Source: Streptomyces sp. MNU76 (GTDB lineage Bacteria; Actinomycetota; Actinomycetes; Streptomycetales; Streptomycetaceae). Taken from it: 64,000 nucleotides of DNA. This document shows, piece after piece, positions 42,500-52,173 of this stretch. Both the position numbers and the translations under genes were made by a program. The notes beneath the pieces are model-generated. The model had not been told where the DNA came from. It searched no databases and saw only the letters and a program-made list of their open reading frames with translations. Each line of letters begins with the position of its first letter. Position 1 is the first letter of the stretch. The stretch spans positions 434,001 through 498,000 of the forward strand of contig NZ_JAJKLK010000024.1 in NCBI RefSeq assembly GCF_020982545.1. Reading direction: 5' to 3'.

Positions 42500-43420
42500 T
42501 CACGGACGGGTGGCCAGGCGGTCCGGGTTTTCGTCGTTCGGCACGGCCGGGGCGTCGCTCGGCTGCTGCGGTGTTCGTCCCGAGCGCCTGAGCATGTACC
42601 AGCTGAAGGCGATGCCCGCCGCCGCGGCTGCGGAGGCCCAGGTCCAGGGACTGGTGAGCAGGGTGTGGCGCAGGTCGGAGCCGGTCTGCCGGCTGAGGAC
42701 GAAGATGCCCATGACGGCGACGAACCAGCCGAAGGACTTGCGCAGCGCGTCCTGTGGGATGCGCCCGGCGAGCAGGCCGCCGAGCAGGCTGCCGACGACG
42801 GCCGTCGCCGTGACGAGGGCCGCCAGGCCCCAGTCGATGTGCACGCTGGCGAGGTAACCGGCCAGGCCCGCGAAGGACTTCATGGAGATGACCAGCAGCG
42901 AGGTGCCGACCGCGACGGTCATCGGCAGCCCGCCGAGCAGGACGAGTGCGGGAACGACGAGGAAGCCTCCGCCGGCGCCGACCAGTCCGGTCACCAGGCC
43001 CACGACGATGCCGTCCAACAGCACGTGCAGGACGGGGAGTTCGTGGTGGACCTTCTTCGGCGCCCGCCTCCGTCCCCGGATCATGGCGATAGCCGTGGCG
43101 ATCATCATGAGGGCGAACGCGAGCAGGAGGACGCTGCCGGGGATGAACCCGGCGAGCCGTCCGCCCGCGTAGGCGCCGGTCATGCCGGCCAGGCCGAACA
43201 GCAGCCCGGTACGCCAGCGGACGCGTCCGGCCCGCGCGTGGGAGACGACCCCGGCGGCACTGGTGACGCCGACGACGAACAGGGAGGTGGCGATGGCCTG
43301 CTTGGTCTCCATGCCGGCCAGGTAGACCAGGATGGGCACGGTCAGGATGGACCCGCCGCCCCCGAGGACGCCGAGGCTGACCCCGATGAGCAGGGACGCG
43401 GCGATGATGACGGCGATCAT
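42500..43420 (-). CDS. TauE/SafE-family anion exporter
   Basis: This 306-aa protein has about eight TM helices in two related halves: SLGVLGGGGSILTVPILVYL and LVTGLVGAGGGFLVVPALVL, the signature glycine repeats of TauE/SafE. A C-terminal 50-residue cytoplasmic tail is polar. The family exports sulfite, thiosulfate or organosulfonates, which fits removal of oxidised sulfur products from the neighbouring dioxygenase. The start overlaps the rhodanese gene stop by 4 bp, so the two are coupled. Confidence 0.88.
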   Translation of the reverse strand: MIAVIIAASLLIGVSLGVLGGGGSILTVPILVYLAGMETKQAIATSLFVVGVTSAAGVVSHARAGRVRWRTGLLFGLAGMTGAYAGGRLAGFIPGSVLLLAFALMMIATAIAMIRGRRRAPKKVHHELPVLHVLLDGIVVGLVTGLVGAGGGFLVVPALVLLGGLPMTVAVGTSLLVISMKSFAGLAGYLASVHIDWGLAALVTATAVVGSLLGGLLAGRIPQDALRKSFGWFVAVMGIFVLSRQTGSDLRHTLLTSPWTWASAAAAAGIAFSWYMLRRSGRTPQQPSDAPAVPNDENPDRLATRP

Positions 43421-43998
43421 GGAGTGCCTTGCAGGACGGCGACGACGGTGTCGAGGTCGGTGCGCGGGCCGCGGTTGTAGGGCAGCTTCGACAGCAGCAT
43501 GCCCATGGCGCAGGTGTTGGTGAGCGCGGCGACGGTCAGCCCGCCGCCGACGGCGGTACCGATCAGGTGCAGTCCGGGCACGAACAGGCCCGCGAGGCCG
43601 GTCACCAGGACGAGAACTCCGGCGACGAGCCGGACCTGGCGCTCCAGATCCCAGCGTTCGGGTCCGCGGGTGAGTGGGCCGCCGGCGGACTCCCAGGCCA
43701 TGACGCCGCCGTCGAGGACGCGCAGGTTGGGCAGTCCGGCTTCGGCGAAAGCCTGTTCGGCCTGGGTGGCGCGGGCGCCGGAGCGGCAGATGAGTATGAC
43801 GTCTTCGTCGAGGTGGTGGCGCAGTTCGGCGCGGTGTTCGCGCAGGGTGTCGAGGGGGACGTTGTAGGAGCCGGGGATGTGGGCGGTGCGGAACTCGCCG
43901 GGCGTGCGCACGTCCAGCAGGCGCGGGCCCTCTCCGTCCCGGGTGAGGTCGCGCAGGGCGGCGGGATCGAGTCGTGGCTTGTCGGCGCGGGTGGTCAT
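43417..43998 (-). CDS. Membrane-anchored rhodanese (YgaP-like)
   Basis: This 193-aa protein has an N-terminal rhodanese domain (RLLDVRTPGEFRTAHIPGSY, active-site loop CRSGAR with Cys71) and a C-terminal DUF2892 pair of TM helices (LVAGVLVLVTGLAGLFVPGL, AVGGGLTVAAL). This is the domain order of YgaP, a membrane sulfurtransferase. It would pass sulfane sulfur at the inner membrane next to TauE/SafE. It follows the persulfide dioxygenase, separated by an 88-bp gap with a hairpin. Confidence 0.88.
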   Translation of the reverse strand: MTTRADKPRLDPAALRDLTRDGEGPRLLDVRTPGEFRTAHIPGSYNVPLDTLREHRAELRHHLDEDVILICRSGARATQAEQAFAEAGLPNLRVLDGGVMAWESAGGPLTRGPERWDLERQVRLVAGVLVLVTGLAGLFVPGLHLIGTAVGGGLTVAALTNTCAMGMLLSKLPYNRGPRTDLDTVVAVLQGTP

Positions 43999-44033
43999 CG
44001 CTGGATTCCTTGATGTCTTCGAAGCGGTTGGGG

Positions 44034-44068
44034 GCGGGCGGCGGCCGATTCCCGTGACCGCCGCCCGC
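44034..44068 (-). terminator. Intra-operon hairpin between dioxygenase and YgaP-like gene
   Basis: GCGGGCGGCGG (44034-44044) pairs with CCGCCGCCCGC (44058-44068), an 11-bp stem with a 13-nt loop, 19 bp past the dioxygenase stop. No CstR operator precedes the next gene, so this may attenuate rather than end transcription. Confidence 0.55.
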
Positions 44069-44086
44069 AGTGCGCAGTGCGGTGGA

Positions 44087-45472
44087 TCAGGCGTCGGCGG
44101 ACGCGGGCAGGGCGAGCCAGGCGCCGTAACCGCCGAGCAGGTCGGAGACGTCGGTGCGGCCCTGGTGGCGCAGCAGGCTGGCGGCGATGGAGGAGCGGTG
44201 GCCGCCCGCGCAGTGCACGACCAGCGGACGGTCGGCCGGGATCTCGTCGAGGCGGCGGGCGAGTTCGGCCAGCGGGATGTGCAGTGAGCCCTCGATGAAG
44301 CCCTCTTCGCGCTCGGCCGTGTTGCGCACGTCCAGCACCAGCGGCGGTTCCTCGCCGTCGAGCAGACGGTGCAGTTCGTCGGCGGTCAGCCGGCTGGCCT
44401 GCTCCATCTCGTCGGCCAGGGCCGGGAAGGCGCCCTCGGGTTCGCGCAGGTAGCCGCCGACCTTGTCGAAGCCGATCCGGGCGAGCCGGGTGACGACCTC
44501 CTCCTCACGGTCCTGCGGCGCGATGACGACGACGTCCTGTTCGGGGGCGACGACCATGCCCGCCTGCTCGGCGAAGCGGCCGTCCGCGGGCACGTTGACC
44601 GAGCCGCGCAGGTACCCGGGCGCGAAGTCCTGCGGGGAACGGGCGTCGACCACGACGGCTCCGGCCGCGCGCCGCTCCATGAACTCCTCCACCGACAGGG
44701 GGCGGGGTCCGGCGGCCGCGTCGAACAGGCCGTGCTCCTTGCGGTTGAGAATGGCGTCGTAGACGAAGTAGGCGGGAGCGGAGGGCTGGCCCTCCGTCAC
44801 CAGCTGGACGAACTTCTCCTCACTCATGGGCCGGCAGGCGTAGTTGGTGGCGCGCTGCTCGCCGATGGTGGACTGGCGCTGGGTGGAGAGGTTCTTGCCG
44901 CAGGCGGATCCGGCTCCGTGGGCGGGGAAGACCCGGACCGCGTCCGGGAGGTCCATCAGCTTGTGCTGGATGGTGTTGTGGAGCATGCGGCCGAGTTCGT
45001 CGGCGGTGACGCCGATCGAGGCGAGCAGGTCGGGCCGGCCGACGTCGCCGATGAACAGTGCGTCGCCGGTGAGGACGCCGTAGGGGACGGCGTCGCCTGT
45101 GTGCTCGTACACCAGGACGCTGATCGACTCCGGGGTGTGCCCGGGGGTTTCGAGGATCTGCAGCTGCACGTCGCCGAGGCTGATGCGCTCGTCGTCGGTC
45201 AGTTTGCGGATGGGGTACTCGGCTTCGGCCCGCTGTCCGTAGCCGATCCAGGCGCCGGTGCGGTCGGCGAGTTCCAGGTGGCCGGCGAGGAAGTCGGCGT
45301 GGAAGTGCGTGTTGATGACGGCCTCGATGGTGAAGCCGTGCTCGGCGGCGTCGGTGAGGTACTCGGAGACGTCGCGGCGCGGGTCGACGACGACAGCCTT
45401 GCCGGTGCTCTCGTCGGCGATCATGTAGGACGCCTGGGAGAGGCAGTCGAGGTAGTACTGGGCGAAGAACAT
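44087..45472 (-). CDS. Persulfide dioxygenase fused to two rhodanese domains
   Basis: This 461-aa protein has an N-terminal metallo-beta-lactamase-fold persulfide dioxygenase (about 1-240): NTHFHADFLAGH with His56, His58 and Asp60, GDALFIGDVGRPDLL and FPAHGAGSACGKNL. Two rhodanese domains follow. The first (about 265-365) has IAPQDREE in place of the Cys loop and should be inactive; the second has HCAGGHRS with the catalytic Cys. This is the layout of CstB-type enzymes, which oxidise persulfides to thiosulfate or sulfite. Operator O6 lies 33 bp upstream. It leads the long minus-strand operon down to the methyltransferase at 41092. Confidence 0.9.
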   Translation of the reverse strand: MFFAQYYLDCLSQASYMIADESTGKAVVVDPRRDVSEYLTDAAEHGFTIEAVINTHFHADFLAGHLELADRTGAWIGYGQRAEAEYPIRKLTDDERISLGDVQLQILETPGHTPESISVLVYEHTGDAVPYGVLTGDALFIGDVGRPDLLASIGVTADELGRMLHNTIQHKLMDLPDAVRVFPAHGAGSACGKNLSTQRQSTIGEQRATNYACRPMSEEKFVQLVTEGQPSAPAYFVYDAILNRKEHGLFDAAAGPRPLSVEEFMERRAAGAVVVDARSPQDFAPGYLRGSVNVPADGRFAEQAGMVVAPEQDVVVIAPQDREEEVVTRLARIGFDKVGGYLREPEGAFPALADEMEQASRLTADELHRLLDGEEPPLVLDVRNTAEREEGFIEGSLHIPLAELARRLDEIPADRPLVVHCAGGHRSSIAASLLRHQGRTDVSDLLGGYGAWLALPASADA

Positions 45473-45504
45473 GGTCGGGTGACCTCCATGTCGGACTGGG
45501 TTGA

Positions 45505-45520
45505 TTACCCCGGGGGGTAT
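45505..45520. promoter_or_regulatory. CstR-type operator O6
   Basis: TTACCCCGGGGGGTAT is 33 bp upstream of the persulfide dioxygenase start. Confidence 0.72.
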
Positions 45521-45565
45521 GTAGAAGGTTCTGGTCCGCCCTTGTCGGGGGGCAGGGGGAGCGGC

Positions 45566-45593
45566 CGGCCCGGGTCGGGGGATGCCCGGGCCG
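45566..45593 (-). terminator. Terminator after second sulfide:quinone reductase
   Basis: CGGCCCGGG (45566-45574) pairs with CCCGGGCCG (45585-45593) around a 10-nt loop immediately beyond the stop at 45599. Confidence 0.65.
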
Positions 45594-45598
45594 ACCGG

Positions 45599-46840
<1,242 letters not shown>

Positions 46841-46869
46841 CTGGCCGGTGTGCGGGTGTCGGACGGGGA

Positions 46870-47196
46870 TCAGGCGGCGTGCTCGTGCGAACCGGCCGCG
46901 ACCGGACGGCCGGCGCGGGCCCAGGCGCCGGTGCCGCCGACGACGGAGTAGGCGTCGATGCCGCGGGAGGTCATCTGGTCGGCGGCGGTCCGGCTGCGGT
47001 TGCCGCTGGCGCAGATCACGAACACCGGCCGGTCGGTGGGCAGTTCTCGGCAGCGGGCGGGCACGGTGCGCAGCGGCATCAGGCGCGCGCCGGGCACGTG
47101 CCCGGCCGCGTATTCGTCCGCCTCCCGTACGTCGATGACGAGTGCGCCGTCGGCCCAGTTCGCCACGAACGCTTCCTGTGTCACTTCACGAGCCAC
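46870..47196 (-). CDS. Single-domain rhodanese
   Basis: This 108-aa sulfurtransferase reads LVIDVREADEYAAGHVPGAR and carries the active loop ICASGNRSRTAAD with Cys62. The short form resembles GlpE/PspE-like or CstA-C-type rhodaneses that accept sulfane sulfur. It leads a two-gene operon with the second SQR. Operator O7 lies 17 bp upstream of the start, over the ribosome-binding region (TGAGGAGGCAAT). A second cysteine (PARCRE, residue 49) may take part in polysulfide chemistry. Confidence 0.88.
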   Translation of the reverse strand: MAREVTQEAFVANWADGALVIDVREADEYAAGHVPGARLMPLRTVPARCRELPTDRPVFVICASGNRSRTAADQMTSRGIDAYSVVGGTGAWARAGRPVAAGSHEHAA

Positions 47197-47212
47197 TTCA
47201 TTGCCTCCTCAA

Positions 47213-47228
47213 TTACCCCCGGGGGTAT
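47213..47228. promoter_or_regulatory. CstR-type operator O7
   Basis: TTACCCCCGGGGGTAT is 17 bp upstream of the rhodanese start at 47196. Confidence 0.75.
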
Positions 47229-47264
47229 CTTCTCGCCGAGGGTAAGGCGGCCCGGCGACTGGCG

Positions 47265-48752
47265 TCAAATACCCATGGGGGTATTTGCCCGAGAGGCAAC
47301 TCGCGGCTCGGTGACGGAGCCCGGACCGAGCCGGGATCCCTGCGACGCGGGCCTGGGCAGCCGGAGGGTCATCCGTGTCCCGCCGCCCGGTCCGCAGACC
47401 GCGGTGACCGTGCCGCCGTGGGCGGTGACCAGCTCCTTGACCACGGCCAGGCCGATGCCGCTGCCGCCTCCGGCACGAGCGAGGGCCCCGCGCCACAGCC
47501 GGTCGAAGACGTGCGGCAGCTCGTCGGCGGGGATGCCGGGGCCGGTGTCGGCCACCTCGACGAGAGCTTCGGCGGGCGTGGCGGACGTCGTGACGGTGAC
47601 GGTGTCGCCCGGACGGCAGTGGCGTGCGGTGTTGCTGAGGAGGTTGCCGAGCGCCTGGTGCAGCCGGTCGGCGTCGGCGCGCACCGGCAGGGGAGCGGGG
47701 CCGGGGAGCGTGTGCACGGTCAGCCCGGCGGTGCGCAGTTCGGCCTCCCGTTCGGCCACGGCGGCCTCGGCCAGGGTGGTCAGATCCACCTCGGCCAGGC
47801 GCAGGGACAGCCGGGCGGACTCGGCCTCCGCGAGTTTCCCGAGGTCGTCGACGATGCGGCCCAGCCGCATGGCCTGGTCGTGCAGCGAGGCCAGACGGTC
47901 CGGGGCCGGCTCGGTGTAGCCGTCGCGCAATTCCTCCAGCCCCGCCCGCAACGAGGCCAGGGGCGTGCGCAGTTCGTGGGCGACATCTGCGGCGAGGCGG
48001 TGGAGGGCTTGCTCCGCGTGGCCCACGTCGTCGGCCATGGCGTCGAAGGCGAGGGCGAGGTCGCCCAGTTCACCGGGCGCGTCGATCCGGGTCCGGGCGC
48101 TGCGGTCCCCGGCGGCCAGCGCACGCGCGGTCGCGGCGACCCGGACGACCGGAGCCGTCAGGCGCCGGGTGACGAACCAGCTCACGCCCAGCGCCAGAGC
48201 CAGCGCACCGACGGCAGCCGCGGCCACCCAGCCCCAGGCGACGGACAGACCCGCCGACCCGGAGCCGGCCGAGAAGGCAAGGTGCACGGAGCCGACGGTG
48301 CGGACGTCGACCACCACGAGCGTGTTCGCACCGGGGCCCGAGCCCATGCCCTGCCCGTGGTGCCCCTGCCCTGAACCGGGCATGCCGTGCTCGTCCCGGG
48401 ACCCGGAGCCGGAGCCGCCAGAGATCATCTCGTCGTCCGCGTCGCGCACCGTGAGAACCGCCCCTGCGCCCGCGGCGATGGATCGCGCCGCCGACAGGTC
48501 GGCCGTCGACCAGTCGCCCGCGGTCCGGTAGGCGTCGGCTGCCGCCGCGGCCACCCGTTCGGCGGTGCGCTGCCGGTCGGCTTGGTGGGCGCTGCTCAGC
48601 CCGCGGTCGGTTCCGACGAGCGCCGCGGCCGTCAGCAGCGCCACGGAGGCCAGCGCCACCACGGCGAACGCGGCGAACAGGCGTCGCCCGAGCGGGCCGA
48701 GCCCGCCGGACGGCCGAACGCCGGAGCGCGGCGAGCCGGGTTCACGGGTCAC
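47265..48752 (-). CDS. Sensor histidine kinase with Met/His-rich sensor loop
   Basis: This 495-aa kinase has a TM helix (RLFAAFAVVALASVALLTAA) and an extracytoplasmic sensor segment of about 125 residues, then TM2, HAMP (TARALAAGDRSARTRI), H-box DVAHELRTPLASLRAGLEEL and ATPase motifs NLLSNTARHC and ADTGPGIP, ending in GSGIGLAVV. The sensor loop at residues 120-136 is rich in Met, His, Gly and Asp (DEHGMPG, GHHGQGMG), which could bind a soft metal such as copper. The GTG/ATG start overlaps the regulator stop by 11 bp. Its last codons include operator O8. Confidence 0.9.
   Translation of the reverse strand: MTREPGSPRSGVRPSGGLGPLGRRLFAAFAVVALASVALLTAAALVGTDRGLSSAHQADRQRTAERVAAAAADAYRTAGDWSTADLSAARSIAAGAGAVLTVRDADDEMISGGSGSGSRDEHGMPGSGQGHHGQGMGSGPGANTLVVVDVRTVGSVHLAFSAGSGSAGLSVAWGWVAAAAVGALALALGVSWFVTRRLTAPVVRVAATARALAAGDRSARTRIDAPGELGDLALAFDAMADDVGHAEQALHRLAADVAHELRTPLASLRAGLEELRDGYTEPAPDRLASLHDQAMRLGRIVDDLGKLAEAESARLSLRLAEVDLTTLAEAAVAEREAELRTAGLTVHTLPGPAPLPVRADADRLHQALGNLLSNTARHCRPGDTVTVTTSATPAEALVEVADTGPGIPADELPHVFDRLWRGALARAGGGSGIGLAVVKELVTAHGGTVTAVCGPGGGTRMTLRLPRPASQGSRLGPGSVTEPRVASRANTPMGI
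47269..47284. promoter_or_regulatory. CstR-type operator O8, inside kinase 3' end
   Basis: ATACCCATGGGGGTAT overlaps the last codons of the histidine kinase gene (stop at 47265) and lies 56 bp from O7, so the pair may act together on the rhodanese-SQR promoter. Confidence 0.68.
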
Positions 48753-49437
48753 GGGACCACCCCAGCCGATAGCCCACGCCCAGCACAGTCACCACGAGGT
48801 CGGCGCCTGCCTCCCCGAGCTTGTGCCGCAGATTCTTCACATGCGAGTCGATCGTCCGCTCGTACCCGGCGAACTCGTAGCCGCGCACTCGGTTGACCAG
48901 CTCATAGCGCGAGAACACCCGGCCGGGCACCGATGCCAGCGCGGTCAGCAGACCCCACTCGGTGGGCGTCAACTCCAGGGAACAGCCCCCCAGTACTGCC
49001 TCGTGCCGGGCCTCGTCGATCCGCAGCCGTCCGTCGCCGTACGACACAACGGGCGCCGCCCCCGTCGCCGTACCCCCGACCCGCTGCAGCACCGCACCCA
49101 CTCGCAGCACCACCTCGGTGGGACTGAACGGCTTGGTCACATAGTCGTCGGCGCCCAGCCGCAGCCCGTGGATGCGGTCCTCGACGGTCGTACGCGCGGT
49201 CAGCACGACCACCGGCACCCGGCCGCGCTCGCGGGCCTCGCACAGCACCTCGTCCCCGTCCACGTCCGGCAGCCCGAGATCCAGCAGCGCCAGATCGACG
49301 CCACGCTCGCCCAGCAGACGCACCGCCTCCGCACCCGAGCCGGTCGTCAGCACCCCGTACCCCGCGCGCTCCAGATACCGGCGCAGCAGGTCACGGATCT
49401 CCCTCTCGTCCTCGACGACGAGCACGGTGGCGGCCAT
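48742..49437 (-). CDS. OmpR-family response regulator
   Basis: This regulator of about 231 aa has a receiver domain with VVEDEREIRDLL, LLDLGLPDVDGDEV (phospho-acceptor Asp), TARTTVEDRI and YVTKPFSPTE. The winged helix carries LTPTEWGLLTALASVPGRVF and VLGVGYRLGW. The ATG at 49437 is preferred over one three codons earlier. It forms an operon with the Met/His-rich kinase. The pair lies at the right edge of the sulfur island, but no direct link to sulfur is shown. Confidence 0.92.
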   Translation of the reverse strand: MAATVLVVEDEREIRDLLRRYLERAGYGVLTTGSGAEAVRLLGERGVDLALLDLGLPDVDGDEVLCEARERGRVPVVVLTARTTVEDRIHGLRLGADDYVTKPFSPTEVVLRVGAVLQRVGGTATGAAPVVSYGDGRLRIDEARHEAVLGGCSLELTPTEWGLLTALASVPGRVFSRYELVNRVRGYEFAGYERTIDSHVKNLRHKLGEAGADLVVTVLGVGYRLGWSRDP

Positions 49438-49446
49438 GTCCCACAC

Positions 49447-49630
49447 CTACGCGCCACGCGCCCGCCCCCGCGAGGGCCGAACAGCCCCAAACCGCCCGGC
49501 GGTCGTCTCCATCCAGCGGACTGGGCCTGGCCATCGCCCGCAGGGCGCCGGCGCCCTCCGCGCGCAGCGCCCCCGCTCCCGCCCCCGCTCCGCCCCGCCC
49601 CGCTCCCGCCCGCCGCGGCGGCGGTTCCCT
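49447..49630. other. Very GC-rich spacer
   Basis: This is proline/arginine-codon-like low-complexity DNA (repeated CCCGC and CGCCCCGCTCC) between the two operons. No gene is seen. Confidence 0.4.
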
Positions 49631-49670
49631 GGTGCGGCACACCACGCGGGGATGCTGTGTGTGCCGCACC
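49631..49670 (-). terminator. Terminator after bglC-like gene
   Basis: GGTGCGGCACAC (49631-49642) pairs with GTGTGCCGCACC (49659-49670), a perfect 12-bp stem, eight bases past the beta-glucosidase stop. Confidence 0.75.
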
Positions 49671-49677
49671 GGCCCGG

Positions 49678-51117
49678 TCAGGCGCCGGGCAGCACGCCGG
49701 TACGGGCGACCTCGGCGTACCAGCGGGCGCTGGCCTTGGGGATGCGGGTGCCGGTCGGGTAGTCGACGTACACGGCGCCGAAGCGCTTGCTGTAGCCGTG
49801 GGCCCACTCGAAGTTGTCCAGCAGGGACCACAGGAAGTAGCCGCGCACGTCCGAACCGTCCAGGATCGCCTGGTGGACGGCGGCCAGGTGCCCGCGCACG
49901 TAGGCGATGCGGGCGGGGTCGTTGACCTGGCCGGCCGGGTCGGCGTAGTCGTCGAAGGCGGCACCGTTCTCGGTGATGACCAGCGGCAGCCCGGGGAAGT
50001 CGACGGAGAGGCGGCGCAGGAGGTCGTACAGCCCGCTGGGGTCGACGGCCCAGCCCATCGCGGTGGTCTCGCCGGGCGGCTGGTGGAAGGCGACCCGCTC
50101 GGCGGCCGGCCAGGGGCTGTCGGCGCTGTTGCCGTGTCCGTCGGAGGTGTGCGTGCCGCTGCCGTCGGCCTCGGACACCAGGGTGGGGCTGTAGTAGTTG
50201 ACGCCCAGGAAGTCCAGCGGCTGGTGGATGTTGCGCAGGTCGCCGTCCTGGAGGAAGGACCAGTCGGTCAGCTCGGCGGTGTCCTTGAGCAGGTCCTCCG
50301 GGTAGGCGCCGTTCAGCATCGGCCCGGTGAAGACCCGGTTGGCGAGGGCGTCGATCCGGCGGACCGCGTCGGCGTCGCCGTCCGAGTCGGTGAGTGGGCG
50401 CACATGGTGGATGTTGAGCGTGACCGAGACCTGAGCGTCGGCGCGCAGGCGGTCGCGCAGCGCCTGGACGGCCAGGCCGTGGCCCATGTTGAGGTGGTGG
50501 GCGGCGCGCAGGGCGGCGACCGGGTCGGTGCGGCCGGGGGCGTGCACGCCCGAGCCGTAGCCCAGGAAGGAACTGCACCAGGGTTCGTTGAGCGTGGTCC
50601 AGGTCTTCACCCGGTCGCCGAGGGCGTCCGCCGCGAGGGCCGCGTACTCGGCGAACCGCTCCGCCGTGGCCCGCTCGGGCCAGCCGCCCGCGTCCTCCAG
50701 TTCCTGGGGCAGGTCCCAGTGGTAGAGGGTCGCGACGGGCTGGATGTTCTTCTCCAGCAGCGCGTCGACCAGCCGCCGGTAGAAGTCCAGACCCTTCTGC
50801 ACGGCCGGGCCTCGGCCGGTGGGCTGGATCCGGGGCCAGGCGAGGGAGAAACGGTAGGCGCCCAGACCGAGTTCGGCCATCAGAGCGACGTCCTCGTTCC
50901 AGCGGTGGTAATGGTCGGTGGCGATGTCACCGGTGTCGCCGTTACGGACCCGGCCGGGGGTGCGGGCGTAGGTGTCCCAGATGGACGGCGTACGGCCGTC
51001 CTCCGCGGCGGCCCCCTCGATCTGGTAGGAGGCGGTCGCGGAGCCCCAGAGGAAACCCCGGGGGAAGGTGCGTGCGGCGTCCGGGGCGGACCGGCTCTGC
51101 TGTGCTGCGGTGACCAC
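49678..51117 (-). CDS. bglC: GH1 beta-glucosidase
   Basis: This 479-aa family 1 glycoside hydrolase opens with FPRGFLWGSATASYQIEGA. The acid/base Glu lies in TWTTLNEPWC and the nucleophile Glu in LVITENGAAF. Sugar-contact motifs are HWDLPQELEDAGGW and LLDNFEWAHGYSKRFG. No signal peptide is present, so it cleaves imported cello-oligosaccharides or other beta-glucosides in the cytoplasm. It is the last gene of the cebEFG-type operon, as in streptomycetes where BglC hydrolyses cellobiose. The exact disaccharide cannot be read from sequence. Confidence 0.92.
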   Translation of the reverse strand: MVTAAQQSRSAPDAARTFPRGFLWGSATASYQIEGAAAEDGRTPSIWDTYARTPGRVRNGDTGDIATDHYHRWNEDVALMAELGLGAYRFSLAWPRIQPTGRGPAVQKGLDFYRRLVDALLEKNIQPVATLYHWDLPQELEDAGGWPERATAERFAEYAALAADALGDRVKTWTTLNEPWCSSFLGYGSGVHAPGRTDPVAALRAAHHLNMGHGLAVQALRDRLRADAQVSVTLNIHHVRPLTDSDGDADAVRRIDALANRVFTGPMLNGAYPEDLLKDTAELTDWSFLQDGDLRNIHQPLDFLGVNYYSPTLVSEADGSGTHTSDGHGNSADSPWPAAERVAFHQPPGETTAMGWAVDPSGLYDLLRRLSVDFPGLPLVITENGAAFDDYADPAGQVNDPARIAYVRGHLAAVHQAILDGSDVRGYFLWSLLDNFEWAHGYSKRFGAVYVDYPTGTRIPKASARWYAEVARTGVLPGA

Positions 51118-51243
51118 GTAAGTCCTTTCGAGGGGGAATGGTGGTGTGCGCGGGTGCGGTGGGTGGCACCCGGCGCGGTGGGTTCCGGTGCGCGCCGGCC
51201 GGGCGACGGGCGGGCTCGGCTGTTCGGGGCGCGCGGGGGCGGG

Positions 51244-52161
51244 TCAGCCCTTCACGGCGCCCGCCATGATGCCGCTGACGATCTGCCGGCCGAAGACGAT
51301 GAACATCGCCAGCAGCGGCAGGGTGCCCAGCAGCGCGCCGGCCATGATCAGCGACTGGTCGCGGACGTAGCCCGCGCTGAGCTGGGTGAGGGCGACGGGG
51401 ACGGTGGGGTTGGTCATGTCGAGGACCACGAACGGCCAGAAGAAGTCGTTCCAGGCGTGCACGAACGTGATCATGAACAGGACGGCCATCGCGGGCCGGG
51501 CGACGGGCAGCACGATGCTCCAGAAGATCCGCAGCGAGTGCGCCCCGTCCACGCGTCCGGCCTCGACGAGCTCGTCCGGCAGCGCCTCCGACAGGTACTG
51601 CCGCATGAAGAACACCCCCACCGCGCTCACCAGCGTCGGGAAGATGACGGCGGGCAACTGCTGGGACCAGCCCAGCTCGGCCATCATCATGAACAGCGGT
51701 ACGACACCGAGCTGCGGCGGCACCAGCATCGTGCCGATCACCAGCATGAGCAGCGCGTTGCGGCCCTTGAACCGCAGCTTGGCGAAGGCGAACCCGGCGA
51801 GCGTGGCGAACATGACCGTGGACAGGGCGATCACCCCGGCCACGATGAGGCTGTTGACCATGGCCTTGCCCATCGCCGCCTCGTCCCAGGCCCGGGCGAG
51901 GTTGCTGAACAGGTTCGGCCCGGGCAGGAAGGGCGGCGGTGTCTGGCTGACCCGGGTGTTGTCGGTGGAGGCCGCCACCATCGTCCAGTACAACGGGAAG
52001 ATCGACAGCAGCGCCATCACGGCGAGCAGCACATAGGCCAGCGGGCTGGCGTGGTGCTGGCGGCCCGCTCGCTGGCGCAGCAGCCGGCCACCGCGGCCGG
52101 CCGGCTTCCGGGAGGTGCGGACCGCGCTGCCGGTCCGGGCCGGGAGACTCTGAGTGGTCAT
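51244..52161 (-). CDS. cebG: Sugar ABC transporter permease (CebG-like)
   Basis: This 305-aa MalG-type permease has VLLAVMALLSIFPLYWTMVA, six TM helices and the EAA loop LVEAGRVDGAHSLRIFWSIV. The end (ALLGTLPLLAMFIVFGRQIV and SGIMAGAVKG) is typical of this group. It lies 12 bp after the partner permease gene and forms the import channel with it. In Streptomyces, CebEFG import cellobiose and cellotriose; here the name rests on operon order. Confidence 0.85.
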   Translation of the reverse strand: MTTQSLPARTGSAVRTSRKPAGRGGRLLRQRAGRQHHASPLAYVLLAVMALLSIFPLYWTMVAASTDNTRVSQTPPPFLPGPNLFSNLARAWDEAAMGKAMVNSLIVAGVIALSTVMFATLAGFAFAKLRFKGRNALLMLVIGTMLVPPQLGVVPLFMMMAELGWSQQLPAVIFPTLVSAVGVFFMRQYLSEALPDELVEAGRVDGAHSLRIFWSIVLPVARPAMAVLFMITFVHAWNDFFWPFVVLDMTNPTVPVALTQLSAGYVRDQSLIMAGALLGTLPLLAMFIVFGRQIVSGIMAGAVKG

Positions 52162-52173
52162 GGTGACTCCAGG

